The translations under genes and the position numbers were made by a program. From assembly GCF_023016285.1 (NCBI RefSeq), contig NZ_CP095413.1:4850501-4914500 (forward strand): 64,000 nucleotides of DNA. Reading direction: 5' to 3'. A model generated the notes under the pieces. That model was not told where the DNA came from, ran no database searches, and was given only the letters and a program-made list of their open reading frames with translations. Numbering within the stretch: the first letter of the stretch is position 1; each line of letters begins with the position of its first letter. The DNA comes from Muricauda sp. SCSIO 64092. Lineage in GTDB: Bacteria; Bacteroidota; Bacteroidia; Flavobacteriales; Flavobacteriaceae. Shown piece by piece: positions 7,690-16,119 of the stretch.

Positions 7690-9585
7690 TTATTGGATGC
7701 CATAGGTGTTATTTGTTTTAAGGACCAACGCTTCGTCTTCCAATAGTTCTTTTAGTGCATTGAGCACATCAATCTCCCTAAAAGCGGTACTGGCAACCAG
7801 TTCACGGGAGGTTTTGTCACCCCCATTTAAAATCCCCATAATTGCGGCCTTAATATCGGAACCATTACGTCCATGTTGTCCATTCGTTGTGCAAACATCG
7901 CATTTTCCGCAGGGTTCGACCATTTTTTCATCAAAATAGTCCAATAAAAATCCAAGCCTACATCTTTTTTTGTTTCTCGAATAGGCAATCATGGATTGCA
8001 GTTTCATCCGTTTTGTCCTATTCAGTTTTTCAATGTTTGCGGCAATCGTATTTATGGTGGCATCGTCCTCCCTTGGCCTTAAGAAAACAATTTTTAGGTC
8101 TTGTTGCGAAAACACAAAAGTGGCCAAGCCATCCTGATTTATTTTTTCCAAGGTATGCAGTACAAACTTTACACTTTCCTGGGCTTTGGTGGCAAGCAAT
8201 GATAGGTTTATCTTGGTTTCAAACTCAAATACCCCACCATAGGTCCGGAGTAACACCTGTACGATATGGCCCATTTTTCCATGTTGTTCCATCCAATGGA
8301 ACAATTCCCTTTTATGTGCGGTAAACTGGATTGATGTTGTGTTTTGCGAGGTTTCAGAAACCGAGATGATACCATTTTGGTCCAAAAGTTTAATTGCGGT
8401 GTAGGTTTTCCGGGTATGAAGTCCATAGTGATTGCAGAATTCATTGAAATTTAAACCGAAACTTTCACCAGAGCCCTCGCCATAGGCAATTTGAAAGTTG
8501 GAATTCAACTTCTTATATACTTTTTTCACAAAGGCCACATTGGGTATGGAATCCTGAAATTGTTTTTTGGATCTTTCAATATCGTTTTCATTTAACAAGA
8601 GGATTGCTTTTGCCGGTTTTCCGTCCCGGCCTGCCCTGCCGGCTTCCTGGTAATAATTCTCAATACTGTCCGGGAGTTGATAGTGGATAACGGTGCCCAC
8701 GTCCGGTTTGTCCACTCCCATGCCAAAAGCATTGGTAGCTACCATAATACGCACTTTGTCGGTCAGCCAGGCTTCCAATCTTTCCTTTTTCCCAAAATCG
8801 GAAAGACCACCATGGAAATAGGTTGCCACTCCATTTTTTTCATTCAATGTTTTCGAGAGAAGCACGGAATCCCTTCGGGTGCGCACGTACACTATGGCAC
8901 TTCGACCATCGTTCTTTAGGGCTTGTTTTAGGGCATAGCCTTTGTCTTCCCTATTTTCGATTCGAAATTCAATATTTTTTCGTTCAAAGGAATCCCTAAA
9001 TACTTTGGCGCTTTGCATTTGGAGGTTGTCCACAATATCATCCGCTACCTTTTTTGTGGCGGTTGCCGTAAGTGCTATCATCGGAATATTGGGATGGAGT
9101 TCCCTAAGAATGGAGCACTTTCGATACGCAGGTCTAAAATCATGCCCCCATTCGGAAATGCAGTGTGCCTCGTCAATAGCAATGAAATTCACCGGCATTT
9201 GCTGAATCCTTTCCCTGACCAAGGACTGATGTAAACGCTCAGGGGAGAGGTATAGGAATTTATAATTCCCATGTATGCAATTGTCCAAAAGCGCATCCAT
9301 TTCACGTTGGGGGATACTCCCGGTCAGCCCAATGGTTTTAATACCTTTTTGTTTGAGTACCTGGATCTGGTTTTCAATCAAGGCGATTAAAGGGGAAACC
9401 ACGATGCATATTCCTTCCCTGACCAAGGCGGGGACTTGAAAGCATATGGATTTTCCACTGCCCGTGGGCATCAGGACCAGCGCATCCTTACCTTGAAGTA
9501 AAGATCTGATGATCTCCTGTTGTGAACCCCTGAAGTTTTCATGGCCCCAAAACTTTTGTAAGATATGTTCGGGCGATCCTTTCAC
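7690..9585 (-). CDS. recQ: ATP-dependent DNA helicase RecQ
   Basis: A 3'-5' superfamily 2 DNA helicase of 631 residues used in recombination and replication-fork repair. Motifs in order are the RecQ motif 0 region F-R-G-S-Q-Q-E-I-I, Walker A T-G-S-G-K-S (41-46), D-E-A-H (138-141), the aromatic-rich loop S-E-W-G-H-D-F-R-P-A-Y, and motif VI Y-Q-E-A-G-R-A-G-R-D-G. The RQC zinc site is present as C542, C559, C562 and C565. The C-terminal part (about 570-631) is a short winged-helix-like stretch, and I see no convincing HRDC domain. Its ATG overlaps the stop of the upstream AAA gene by 4 bases, so the two are translationally coupled. Confidence 0.95.
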   Translation of the reverse strand: MKGSPEHILQKFWGHENFRGSQQEIIRSLLQGKDALVLMPTGSGKSICFQVPALVREGICIVVSPLIALIENQIQVLKQKGIKTIGLTGSIPQREMDALLDNCIHGNYKFLYLSPERLHQSLVRERIQQMPVNFIAIDEAHCISEWGHDFRPAYRKCSILRELHPNIPMIALTATATKKVADDIVDNLQMQSAKVFRDSFERKNIEFRIENREDKGYALKQALKNDGRSAIVYVRTRRDSVLLSKTLNEKNGVATYFHGGLSDFGKKERLEAWLTDKVRIMVATNAFGMGVDKPDVGTVIHYQLPDSIENYYQEAGRAGRDGKPAKAILLLNENDIERSKKQFQDSIPNVAFVKKVYKKLNSNFQIAYGEGSGESFGLNFNEFCNHYGLHTRKTYTAIKLLDQNGIISVSETSQNTTSIQFTAHKRELFHWMEQHGKMGHIVQVLLRTYGGVFEFETKINLSLLATKAQESVKFVLHTLEKINQDGLATFVFSQQDLKIVFLRPREDDATINTIAANIEKLNRTKRMKLQSMIAYSRNKKRCRLGFLLDYFDEKMVEPCGKCDVCTTNGQHGRNGSDIKAAIMGILNGGDKTSRELVASTAFREIDVLNALKELLEDEALVLKTNNTYGIQ

Positions 9586-10142
9586 TTGGGGAGTGTATCT
9601 AAAATAAATGAGGTGCGTTCCCTTATCGAAGCTTTTGGGACAATAATGGGGGAGTAACCAAACCGAATGTAGGTCTCCATTAAGTGATGGTGAAGCTTTT
9701 CTGCTTCTTCAAAGCTCTCCAGGCGTTCATTGTCCGAAACATAAATCGCTTTCCAAGGAGGAAGGACAAAAATGGCATCGTATCTTTTTTGCCGACTTAA
9801 ACCTTCAAAATCAGAAGGGTATTTTTGGCCAAAAAAGTCCATATAGGCCAGGACATCGGGAATACCCCTATCAAAAAAGCACATGGTTTCCCTACGGCCA
9901 AGGGATTCATTAAAGTGTTTTTCCCTTCCATATAAAAGGGTTTTGTTGAATTCCATGGGGTCATTCACAAATACCAGGGGGTTGGAAACCATTTTATTTT
10001 TGGTTTCCGTTTGCTTTGCCTTAGCGGTCATGTCCCTTATGATTTCATGGTAACAATGAAATCCCAGTTTTTCAAGTTCTTGGACCACAACGGTTTTTCC
10101 AGTCCCGGGGGCTCCGGTAATAACAATTCTTTTCACCTTCAT
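9582..10142 (-). CDS. Small P-loop AAA ATPase (AAA_28-like)
   Basis: A 186-residue predicted P-loop NTPase with Walker A G-A-P-G-T-G-K-T at residues 10-17 and a likely Walker B segment M-C-F-F-D-R-G-I-P-D. Later segments Y-D-A-I-F-V-L-P-P-W and a C-terminal helix before I-V-P-K-A-S-I-R-E-R are typical of the AAA_28/NadR-like kinase group. Family members are poorly characterised; some phosphorylate small molecules, so a kinase is as likely as an ATPase switch. It is the first gene of an operon with recQ and fmt, overlapping recQ by 4 bases, and is divergent from the DUF493 gene. Association with recQ is common in Flavobacteriia, but a functional link is not established. Confidence 0.85.
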   Translation of the reverse strand: MKVKRIVITGAPGTGKTVVVQELEKLGFHCYHEIIRDMTAKAKQTETKNKMVSNPLVFVNDPMEFNKTLLYGREKHFNESLGRRETMCFFDRGIPDVLAYMDFFGQKYPSDFEGLSRQKRYDAIFVLPPWKAIYVSDNERLESFEEAEKLHHHLMETYIRFGYSPIIVPKASIRERTSFILDTLPK

Positions 10143-10206
10143 TTTGAATGGAATTCGGGAACAAATTAATCAATTGCTTTCCAATAAAAAATTGTTGTTT
10201 ACCCGC

Positions 10207-10214
10207 TATATTTG
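10207..10214 (+). promoter_or_regulatory. -7 element (TATATTTG) for the DUF493 gene
   Basis: TATATTTG is a full match to TAnnTTTG and ends 13 bases before the ATG at 10228, giving a very short leader. It excludes the upstream TTG at 10144 as the start. Confidence 0.6.
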
Positions 10215-10227
10215 CAAAAATCGATTT

Positions 10228-10515
10228 ATGGAAGGGAACAATTCAGATGAGTTTTATACCCGCCTAAGGGAACAACTTTGGGAAAATACCAAATGGCCTG
10301 CGAACTACTTGTACAAGTTCATTGTGCCCACGGATAAGAAGAAGATTGAACAGATACATTCCATTTTTGACAATACCGGAGCTGTGATCGAGTCCAAGAA
10401 ATCCAAAAAGGGGACCTACACCAGTATTTCCGTGACGGTACATCTAAAAAACCCGGATGAGGTCATCAAAAAATACAAAGAGGTTTCCATAATTGAAGGG
10501 GTCATTTCCCTATAG
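10228..10515 (+). CDS. DUF493 family protein (YbeD-like)
   Basis: A 95-residue protein with the small ferredoxin-like alpha/beta fold of the DUF493 family: F-Y-T-R-L-R-E-Q-L, then W-P-A-N-Y-L-Y-K-F-I-V-P near residue 25, followed by S-K-K-G-T-Y-T-S-I-S-V-T-V and a C-terminal V-I-K-K-Y-K-E-V. The family resembles the regulatory (ACT-like) domains of YbeD, but no ligand is known. The chosen ATG gives the normal size and follows a -7 element by 13 bases. It lies 60 bases before the DUF4290 gene on the same strand, and the order DUF493-DUF4290-murA recurs in flavobacteria, to my knowledge. Confidence 0.88.
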   Translation: MEGNNSDEFYTRLREQLWENTKWPANYLYKFIVPTDKKKIEQIHSIFDNTGAVIESKKSKKGTYTSISVTVHLKNPDEVIKKYKEVSIIEGVISL

Positions 10516-10575
10516 TGTGCGAAAGCGGCATAATTTTATTACTTTGCAACATATTTACTTCCTAAAAATTTCAAT

Positions 10576-11223
10576 TTGAATTTAGTAGACAATCTAGAAT
10601 ACAATACCGAACGTCCACCATTGCATATTCCTGAATACGGACGTCATTTTCAAAAAATGGTAGATCATGCCGTTTCCATCACAGATAGGGACGAGAGGAA
10701 TAAGGTGGCACAATCCATTATTAGTGTAATGGGTAATCTACAACCCCATTTAAGGGATGTCCCGGATTTTCAGCATAAACTATGGGACCAGTTGTTTATT
10801 ATGTCCGATTTTAAGCTGGACGTGGACTCCCCATTTCCCATAACCTCCAAAGAAGTACTCCAACAACGTCCGGAACCCCTGGAATACCCACAGAACTTTC
10901 CGAAATACCGCTTTTACGGAAACAATATAAAGCGCATGATAGATGTGGCCGTGAAGTGGGATAAGGGCGATATGAGGGACGGTTTGGAATATGCCATTGC
11001 GAACCACATGAAAAAGTGCTATTTGAACTGGAACAAGGATTCGGTGGAGGATGCAGTTATCTTCCAGCACCTTAAGGAGTTAAGTGATGGTGCCATAGAT
11101 TTGGCCCCAGATGGTGAGAGCCTTACCGACAGTGGACAGTTTTTACGGAACAAAGCACAAAAATCCAATAGGAGCCACGGCAAGAAAAGCCAAAAGAGCA
11201 GTCGAAACAGAAAACGATACTAA
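10576..11223 (+). CDS. DUF4290 domain protein
   Basis: A 215-residue protein specific to Bacteroidota. The start region D-N-L-E-Y-N-T-E-R-P-P-L-H-I-P-E-Y-G-R-H-F-Q-K-M-V is the family's N-terminal signature. The middle is helical, with K-R-M-I-D-V-A-V-K-W and C-Y-L-N-W-N-K-D. The C-terminus (about 190-215) is a basic tail rich in K, R and S (K-S-Q-K-S-S-R-N-R-K-R-Y), which could bind nucleic acid. There is no signal peptide. No in-frame ATG occurs before the signature, so TTG 10576 is the only reasonable start. A partial -7 element (TTACTTTG, 10539-10546) lies upstream. It is 17 bases before murA, so probably cotranscribed; function unknown. Confidence 0.85.
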   Translation: MNLVDNLEYNTERPPLHIPEYGRHFQKMVDHAVSITDRDERNKVAQSIISVMGNLQPHLRDVPDFQHKLWDQLFIMSDFKLDVDSPFPITSKEVLQQRPEPLEYPQNFPKYRFYGNNIKRMIDVAVKWDKGDMRDGLEYAIANHMKKCYLNWNKDSVEDAVIFQHLKELSDGAIDLAPDGESLTDSGQFLRNKAQKSNRSHGKKSQKSSRNRKRY

Positions 11224-11240
11224 CTTCTTTTTGTCAATAA

Positions 11241-12548
11241 ATGGGTACATTTAGAATTGAGGGAGGAAAGCAACTGCAAGGAGAAATCATCCCTCAAGGG
11301 GCAAAGAACGAGGCACTTCAAATCCTATGTGCCGTTTTACTCACCCCGGAAAAAGTGACCATCCATAATATCCCGGATATTGTTGATGTTAACAAACTCA
11401 TCTTCCTTTTGGAGGATTTAGGGGTTAAGATCCAAAAGCGGGGTCACGGTTCTTATACGTTTAAAGCGGACGATGTTAATCTGGATTACCTTCAATCCAG
11501 CCAATTCAAACAAGATGGAAGGGGCCTAAGGGGGTCCATAATGCTGGTAGGTCCCTTGTTGGGGAGGTTTGGAAAGGGCTACATTCCAAAACCGGGGGGT
11601 GATAAAATTGGCAGACGTCGATTGGACACCCACTTTGAGGGTTTCATAAAATTGGGCGCTAAGTTTCGATACAACCGTGAGGAATATTTCTACGGCGTGG
11701 AGGCCAAAAGGCTCAAGGGGACCTATATGCTGCTTGATGAAGCTTCGGTAACCGGGACGGCCAATATTGTAATGGCCGCGGTATTGGCAGAGGGAACGAC
11801 CACCATTTATAATGCGGCCTGTGAGCCCTATCTACAACAATTATGCAAGATGTTGGTACAGATGGGGGCCAAAATTTTCGGGATAGGTTCCAATTTATTG
11901 ACCATTGAAGGGGTAACCGAGCTTGGGGGTACCGAACATACCATGCTTCCGGATATGATCGAAATTGGAAGCTGGATTGGATTGGCAGCGATGACCAGAA
12001 GTGAATTGACCATCAAAAACGTAAGTTGGGAAAACTTGGGCCAAATCCCCAGCGCCTTTAAACGCTTGGGAATACAAATGGAATTGATAGGGGACGATAT
12101 TCATATTCCAAAGCACGACAAAGGGTACGAAATCCAGAATTTCATAGATGGATCCATCATGACCATCGCAGATGCGCCGTGGCCGGGCCTTACGCCCGAT
12201 CTATTGAGCATATTGCTGGTGGTTGCCACCCAGGCCAGGGGAGAGGTGGTCATCCATCAAAAAATGTTTGAAAGCCGACTGTTCTTTGTGGATAAACTGT
12301 TGGATATGGGGGCTAAGATCATTCTTTGTGATCCCCATAGGGCCACGGTCATTGGTCACGATTTTAAATCCACCTTAAAGGCAACTACGATGACCTCCCC
12401 GGATATACGTGCAGGAGTGTCCTTGTTAATAGCTGCATTGTCCGCAAAAGGGACTTCTACCATCCACAATATAGAACAGATAGATAGGGGCTATGAAAAT
12501 ATTGACGAGCGATTACGTGCCATAGGCGCTGAAATTGTGAGGGTTTAG
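11241..12548 (+). CDS. murA: UDP-N-acetylglucosamine 1-carboxyvinyltransferase
   Basis: First committed step of peptidoglycan synthesis: transfers enolpyruvate from PEP to UDP-GlcNAc in the cytosol. The 435-residue protein has the two-domain inverted alpha/beta barrel of the EPSP synthase family, with G-A-K-N-E-A-L near residue 20 and A-S-V-T-G-T-A-N in the second half. At the active-site loop (about 117-124) it reads P-G-G-D-K-I-G-R-R, so residue 121 is Asp (GAT at 11601) where E. coli MurA has the Cys that fosfomycin alkylates. Asp at this position is known in other MurA enzymes and gives fosfomycin insensitivity while keeping activity. The 3' end overlaps the convergent serine hydrolase gene by 4 bases. 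Confidence 0.95.
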   Translation: MGTFRIEGGKQLQGEIIPQGAKNEALQILCAVLLTPEKVTIHNIPDIVDVNKLIFLLEDLGVKIQKRGHGSYTFKADDVNLDYLQSSQFKQDGRGLRGSIMLVGPLLGRFGKGYIPKPGGDKIGRRRLDTHFEGFIKLGAKFRYNREEYFYGVEAKRLKGTYMLLDEASVTGTANIVMAAVLAEGTTTIYNAACEPYLQQLCKMLVQMGAKIFGIGSNLLTIEGVTELGGTEHTMLPDMIEIGSWIGLAAMTRSELTIKNVSWENLGQIPSAFKRLGIQMELIGDDIHIPKHDKGYEIQNFIDGSIMTIADAPWPGLTPDLLSILLVVATQARGEVVIHQKMFESRLFFVDKLLDMGAKIILCDPHRATVIGHDFKSTLKATTMTSPDIRAGVSLLIAALSAKGTSTIHNIEQIDRGYENIDERLRAIGAEIVRV

Positions 12549-14584
12549 TCCTCTCTTTTTCCGGTAATCAGGAATTCGTCCAGTGCGCTGTGCAAATCAT
12601 CCCCTTTATTACTGTTGGTGAAAACAATGAATCCCGTATTTAGTTCCGAGTATATTTTAAATTGACACTTAAAGTCACCATTGTTCCCCCCATGGCCAAA
12701 AGCAGGGCCAGAAGGAGTTTCCTCCAAGGCAATACCCAGACCAAAATATTCCTTCCATTCCTCGTTTGTTGAATCGGAATCAATTTCGGTTTGGATGGCA
12801 AACATGTTTTCATAGGTTTCCGGTTGTAAGCCCTTTTTTTCCAATAGGCCCAATGCAAAACTGGCGAAAGCCTTGGCTTCGGTATGCATGCTCCATGCCA
12901 TTCCCGGTTCTTTGGGCAAATCGGAACGTGTAGGGAACTTCCCAATGTGGCCATTGGCGACCACGGTCTTTAAATAATCGTTTTCAGAGAAGTAGGTATT
13001 GGTTAATCCCAACGGGCTCAGGACCTCTTCCGCTAGTACGGTCTCAACGTCCTTATCCGTTATTTTGGCAACCACACGCTTTAAATACTCAAAACCTTCC
13101 CCGGAATAGCCATAAGCGGTACCTGGGGTAAATTTAATGTCGATTTTTCCATCCTCGTTCATCCAGGCCCAATTGGGAAAACCTGTTTGGTGGGAAAGAA
13201 CGTGTCTGGCCGTAATGAGTTTATAGCGCTCATCATGTGCAATCTCTTCAAAAGGTAAATAGGTGTATAAGGGTCTATCCAAATCCAATACCCCCTTTTC
13301 CACCAATCTACACACGGCAAAGGCAAAAACAGGCTTGGTAATGGAAGCGGCCTCAAACAGGGTGTTGGAATCAACCGGGGCTTGGGTGTAAGCGTTTTTG
13401 AAACCGTAGGTGTTGTGATAAACCACTTTTCCTTCTTTTATTACCGCCAAAGAGACCCCGGGAATTGCATAATACGCCCTATAGCGTTGTACAAATTCGT
13501 CCAGGATATCCGGTTTATTGGGGTCAAAGGTTTCCAGTATTCCCTTTTCAGGAATAATATCCATAGGTGTTTCCGTCAAAAGCTCAAGGTCTTTTACCTT
13601 AGTATTGGCTTCATCCTTTATCGTAAAGGATACCGTGCTATTTCTTACATCAATTCGGTGGTCGCCCCGAAATTGCCAAAAGGGTTTTGCCACATAGCTA
13701 CCCTGTGGTAGCATAATATCATAATTGCCGGTACTGTCTATTTGTGCTACGGACCAAAGATTCTTTTGTTCCGTATTGAGGAACCTTACCCTACTGGTCA
13801 TCTTCTTAATGGAGGTATCTTTCCATTTCACCATACCCGTCACTTTTGCAATTTTGGTGTTTCCAGCCACGGGAACAATGTCCCCAAGGCGAACAGGGGA
13901 CCTACTTTTTCCACCTTCCATTCCCCAGGCCATAAATGATATGGTCCCTTCATCATCATCAAAATCCTTGTCCACAATGACATGGTCCACACCAATGGTT
14001 TTATTTAGTTTTAGACGGTTCCCCAGGTTTACTTTGACCTCATAATGGGTGGTTTTTCCAGATGTAACGGTACGCATTACAACATTGTCCCAATTGAATT
14101 CCCTTGCATCGGGATCCCAACTCGTGTCGTAGTTGACATCACCCTTGAAGTTTTCGCCAAACTGGAACAAACTCACTCCAGATCCCTTATGGTCGTGCTT
14201 GGGATCAAGATATAGTGTGTAGGTGTCTTGGGTATTCCAATTTGCATTTTCACCGTTATCCACAACATGATTGTCGTCAATAACGGTAATAAGCAGATAA
14301 AGGGCCTGCTCATCCAAATTATGGCCTACCTGGAAATAGGCTTCAAAATCCTCTTTTTTAGGCGATTTTCCATAGGGGGTCACCGCTATGGGGTATTTCT
14401 GGAAAGAACTGGGCCAGTCGTCCGAGTTTCCATCGACCACAATGGAATGGATAGGGTAGGCGTATGCCACAGCACCATTGGATAGGGGCATATGCGTACG
14501 TATGGGTTCCGCAAATAGGAAGGGCATTGATAAAAGGCATACCAAGAGGGTCAGTCGATAATGCATAGGGTTGGATGAAATCAT
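12545..14584 (-). CDS. Secreted CBM9-like domain fused to a beta-lactamase-family serine hydrolase
   Basis: A 679-residue exported protein. Residues 1-26 form a signal peptide (an internal ATG at 14566 gives a shorter one and is equally possible). Residues about 45-240 look like a CBM9-type sugar-binding beta-sandwich (V-D-G-N-S-D-D-W-P near the start). A linker of beta strands follows, then residues about 355-670 form a class C beta-lactamase-like serine hydrolase: S-I-T-K with the nucleophile S414 and K417, Y-G-Y-S-G as the second motif and F-G-H-G-G as the third. Such enzymes can be D-aminopeptidases, esterases or penicillin-binding-like proteins; true beta-lactamase activity is not implied. 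It probably acts in the periplasm or outside on a glycan-linked substrate, which is inference from the fusion. Confidence 0.85.
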   Translation of the reverse strand: MISSNPMHYRLTLLVCLLSMPFLFAEPIRTHMPLSNGAVAYAYPIHSIVVDGNSDDWPSSFQKYPIAVTPYGKSPKKEDFEAYFQVGHNLDEQALYLLITVIDDNHVVDNGENANWNTQDTYTLYLDPKHDHKGSGVSLFQFGENFKGDVNYDTSWDPDAREFNWDNVVMRTVTSGKTTHYEVKVNLGNRLKLNKTIGVDHVIVDKDFDDDEGTISFMAWGMEGGKSRSPVRLGDIVPVAGNTKIAKVTGMVKWKDTSIKKMTSRVRFLNTEQKNLWSVAQIDSTGNYDIMLPQGSYVAKPFWQFRGDHRIDVRNSTVSFTIKDEANTKVKDLELLTETPMDIIPEKGILETFDPNKPDILDEFVQRYRAYYAIPGVSLAVIKEGKVVYHNTYGFKNAYTQAPVDSNTLFEAASITKPVFAFAVCRLVEKGVLDLDRPLYTYLPFEEIAHDERYKLITARHVLSHQTGFPNWAWMNEDGKIDIKFTPGTAYGYSGEGFEYLKRVVAKITDKDVETVLAEEVLSPLGLTNTYFSENDYLKTVVANGHIGKFPTRSDLPKEPGMAWSMHTEAKAFASFALGLLEKKGLQPETYENMFAIQTEIDSDSTNEEWKEYFGLGIALEETPSGPAFGHGGNNGDFKCQFKIYSELNTGFIVFTNSNKGDDLHSALDEFLITGKRED

Positions 14585-14719
14585 TTTTTAGCTGTGTTTG
14601 AGTAGATACCTACAAAGACTATGGATTCTGGAAAAAGTTACAGTCCTTGTTGCCTTTTCTGATGCTTGGATGGAAGTTGACTTTAAACATCCATTTAAGG
14701 GGGTAACAATTGGAAGTGT

Positions 14720-15127
14720 TTAAAGGCCTTTAAATAAAGTGAGAAGGAAAATGAGACTCCAAATAATGGTCCTTAGCCAATTTTTGACGATCAAAGCCTT
14801 GGTAAGCTGCAAAGGTTCCGCAATATGTTCCAATTTTTGATGCAAGGGAACAAAAACCACAAAGGTCAGTACCCAATTGGTGAGGATCAAGGCAAGTTTG
14901 GTCAAGTTAAGAGTGGAAATTTCCAGATAGGCCAACATGCTGGACGTAATGAGCTGCCCCACTATTAACGGCAGTACCACCATGGTAATTTGTCCGGTGT
15001 ATTTGGAATGCCAATTTTTTAAGTCCGATGGGCTGTAGTACTGAAAGCCGGGATAAATAACCAACTGGACCAGCCAAATAAGAATTAGGCAACCGGTATC
15101 AAAAATAAGGGACAGTGATTGCAGCAA
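14720..15127 (-). CDS. Small four-helix integral membrane protein downstream of the BLUF gene
   Basis: A hydrophobic protein with about four membrane helices: C-L-I-L-I-W-L-V-Q-L-V-I-Y-P-G-F, V-V-L-P-L-I-V-G-Q-L-I, L-I-L-T-N-W-V-L-T-F-V-V-F and a C-terminal I-I-W-S-L-I-F-L-L. A conserved-looking W-H-x-K-Y-T-G-x-I lies between the first two. The frame stays open upstream to 15202 inside the BLUF gene, but the TTG at 15127, which directly follows the BLUF stop codon, gives a compact 135-residue protein and coupled translation; the start remains uncertain. I do not recognise a named function. Immediate coupling to a blue-light receptor makes a signalling or transport role worth testing. Confidence 0.7.
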   Translation of the reverse strand: MLQSLSLIFDTGCLILIWLVQLVIYPGFQYYSPSDLKNWHSKYTGQITMVVLPLIVGQLITSSMLAYLEISTLNLTKLALILTNWVLTFVVFVPLHQKLEHIAEPLQLTKALIVKNWLRTIIWSLIFLLTLFKGL

Positions 15128-15128
15128 T

Positions 15129-15554
15129 TCAATTAGAAAATAAAATGTCCTTAACCGCAGAGAAAAATTTGAGTACGGGCCCGCTTTTTCTGTTGAAGGC
15201 ATCCGATTGCTTCAGAAAAGCATCAATCTGATTTAGTTTTAAGTTTGCCGATAGTCCATTTTGCCCATAATCATGAAATGCCATGCTCCATTCGCCAAAA
15301 AGCCGCGTATTGGAATACTCACTCTCAATCAAGAGGATATCATGGTGTCTCTTATCCATAGTTATCTTTTGGAACAATTTCAGAACCTCGCCCTCCTCGC
15401 CTTCCAGGAGTTGAAGAAATTGTGAGTTATGGTATAATAGACATCCAGTGATGCCATGTTCAGCATTGTAATCCTTCGCATTACTCAACATACCATAGAT
15501 TTCTGGAATGGTAAAGGATTCATTCGCTGCTGAACGGTAAACTAGCGAATGCAT
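15129..15554 (-). CDS. BLUF domain blue-light photoreceptor
   Basis: A 141-residue, single-domain flavin photoreceptor. The five residues that define the photocycle are all present with the spacing of AppA: Y6, N30, Q48, W89 and M91 (AppA Y21, N45, Q63, W104, M106). Further family marks are L-V-Y-R-S at the start, H-G-I-T-G-C-L-L-Y, and F-L-Q-L-L-E-G. After the domain (about residue 97) there is only a short tail of some 45 residues, so output must be through a partner protein. The stop is directly followed by the membrane protein gene at 15127. The next genes upstream on this strand are DoxX-like, then pirin, with a photolyase operon further up. Blue light is expected to shift the flavin hydrogen-bond network. 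Confidence 0.95.
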   Translation of the reverse strand: MHSLVYRSAANESFTIPEIYGMLSNAKDYNAEHGITGCLLYHNSQFLQLLEGEEGEVLKLFQKITMDKRHHDILLIESEYSNTRLFGEWSMAFHDYGQNGLSANLKLNQIDAFLKQSDAFNRKSGPVLKFFSAVKDILFSN

Positions 15555-15598
15555 ATGTACTTTTTATCTAGATTGTGATTTAAATATAATTTAAATTC

Positions 15599-15610
15599 TG
15601 TTTAACTTTT
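15599..15610. promoter_or_regulatory. TGTTTAACTTTT word upstream of the BLUF gene
   Basis: This 12-base word occurs again, in opposite orientation, at 21521-21532 upstream of the SRPBCC-SDR-photolyase operon. Here it lies about 45 bases upstream of the BLUF ATG in an AT-rich 181-base gap (15555-15735) that holds no gene. A shared regulator site is a hypothesis. Confidence 0.35.
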
Positions 15611-15735
15611 GAATTTTGGATGAAGAACTTTTAAAATTGGATTAATTGTTGAAATAGCAACTGTTTGTAACCGAGTTTTATGGTTTAATACCAACCTCAA
15701 AAGGCGGATTGTGATTAAACAAAAGCAGCCGCATA

Positions 15736-16104
15736 TTACTTGCGGATGCTCCAGGCCCAATAGATAAGTAAGGGATGAATGAGGAACAATCGAATCCAAG
15801 CCACCCATTGTGGCGTACAGAGGCCATCGGGAATACATGCGCCAATTTGGATAAAATACATATGGGATGGGACAAAGAGGACGAGTAATACGATAATTCC
15901 ATACGCCGCATAGGTTCTAAAGGTTGCGCTAAGGAGCATCAATGCAGATATGACCTCCAAGGCGCCCGCACCAAAGTTTATAAGTTCCGGATATTTTAAA
16001 TAATCGGGAATAAGTGGATAATAAAACAGAGGATGGATAAAGTGGTTCATTCCCGCCACGAACATAAAAAATGCCAGTCCATATCGTAGTAGGTTCGATT
16101 TCAT
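15736..16104 (-). CDS. DoxX-like four-helix membrane protein
   Basis: A 122-residue integral membrane protein. It starts M-K-S-N-L-L-R-Y-G-L-A-F-F-M-F-V-A-G-M-N-H-F, and the G-x-N-H-F-x-x-P pattern after the first helix is typical of DoxX-like proteins. Three further helices follow (G-A-L-E-V-I-S-A-L-M-L-L, Y-G-I-I-V-L-L-V-L-F and a C-terminal L-L-I-Y-W-A-W). Members of the family take part in quinone-linked or thiol redox processes, but many are uncharacterised. It is 15 bases downstream of another small membrane protein gene, so both are probably cotranscribed with the pirin gene above. No catalytic residues can be assigned. Confidence 0.78.
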   Translation of the reverse strand: MKSNLLRYGLAFFMFVAGMNHFIHPLFYYPLIPDYLKYPELINFGAGALEVISALMLLSATFRTYAAYGIIVLLVLFVPSHMYFIQIGACIPDGLCTPQWVAWIRLFLIHPLLIYWAWSIRK

Positions 16105-16119
16105 GATTTGCTTGGGCTC

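Noticed and set aside
14719..14734. Palindrome TTTAAAGGCCTTTAAA
   Set aside because: It is the 3' coding end of the membrane protein gene and does not resemble a terminator or known site.
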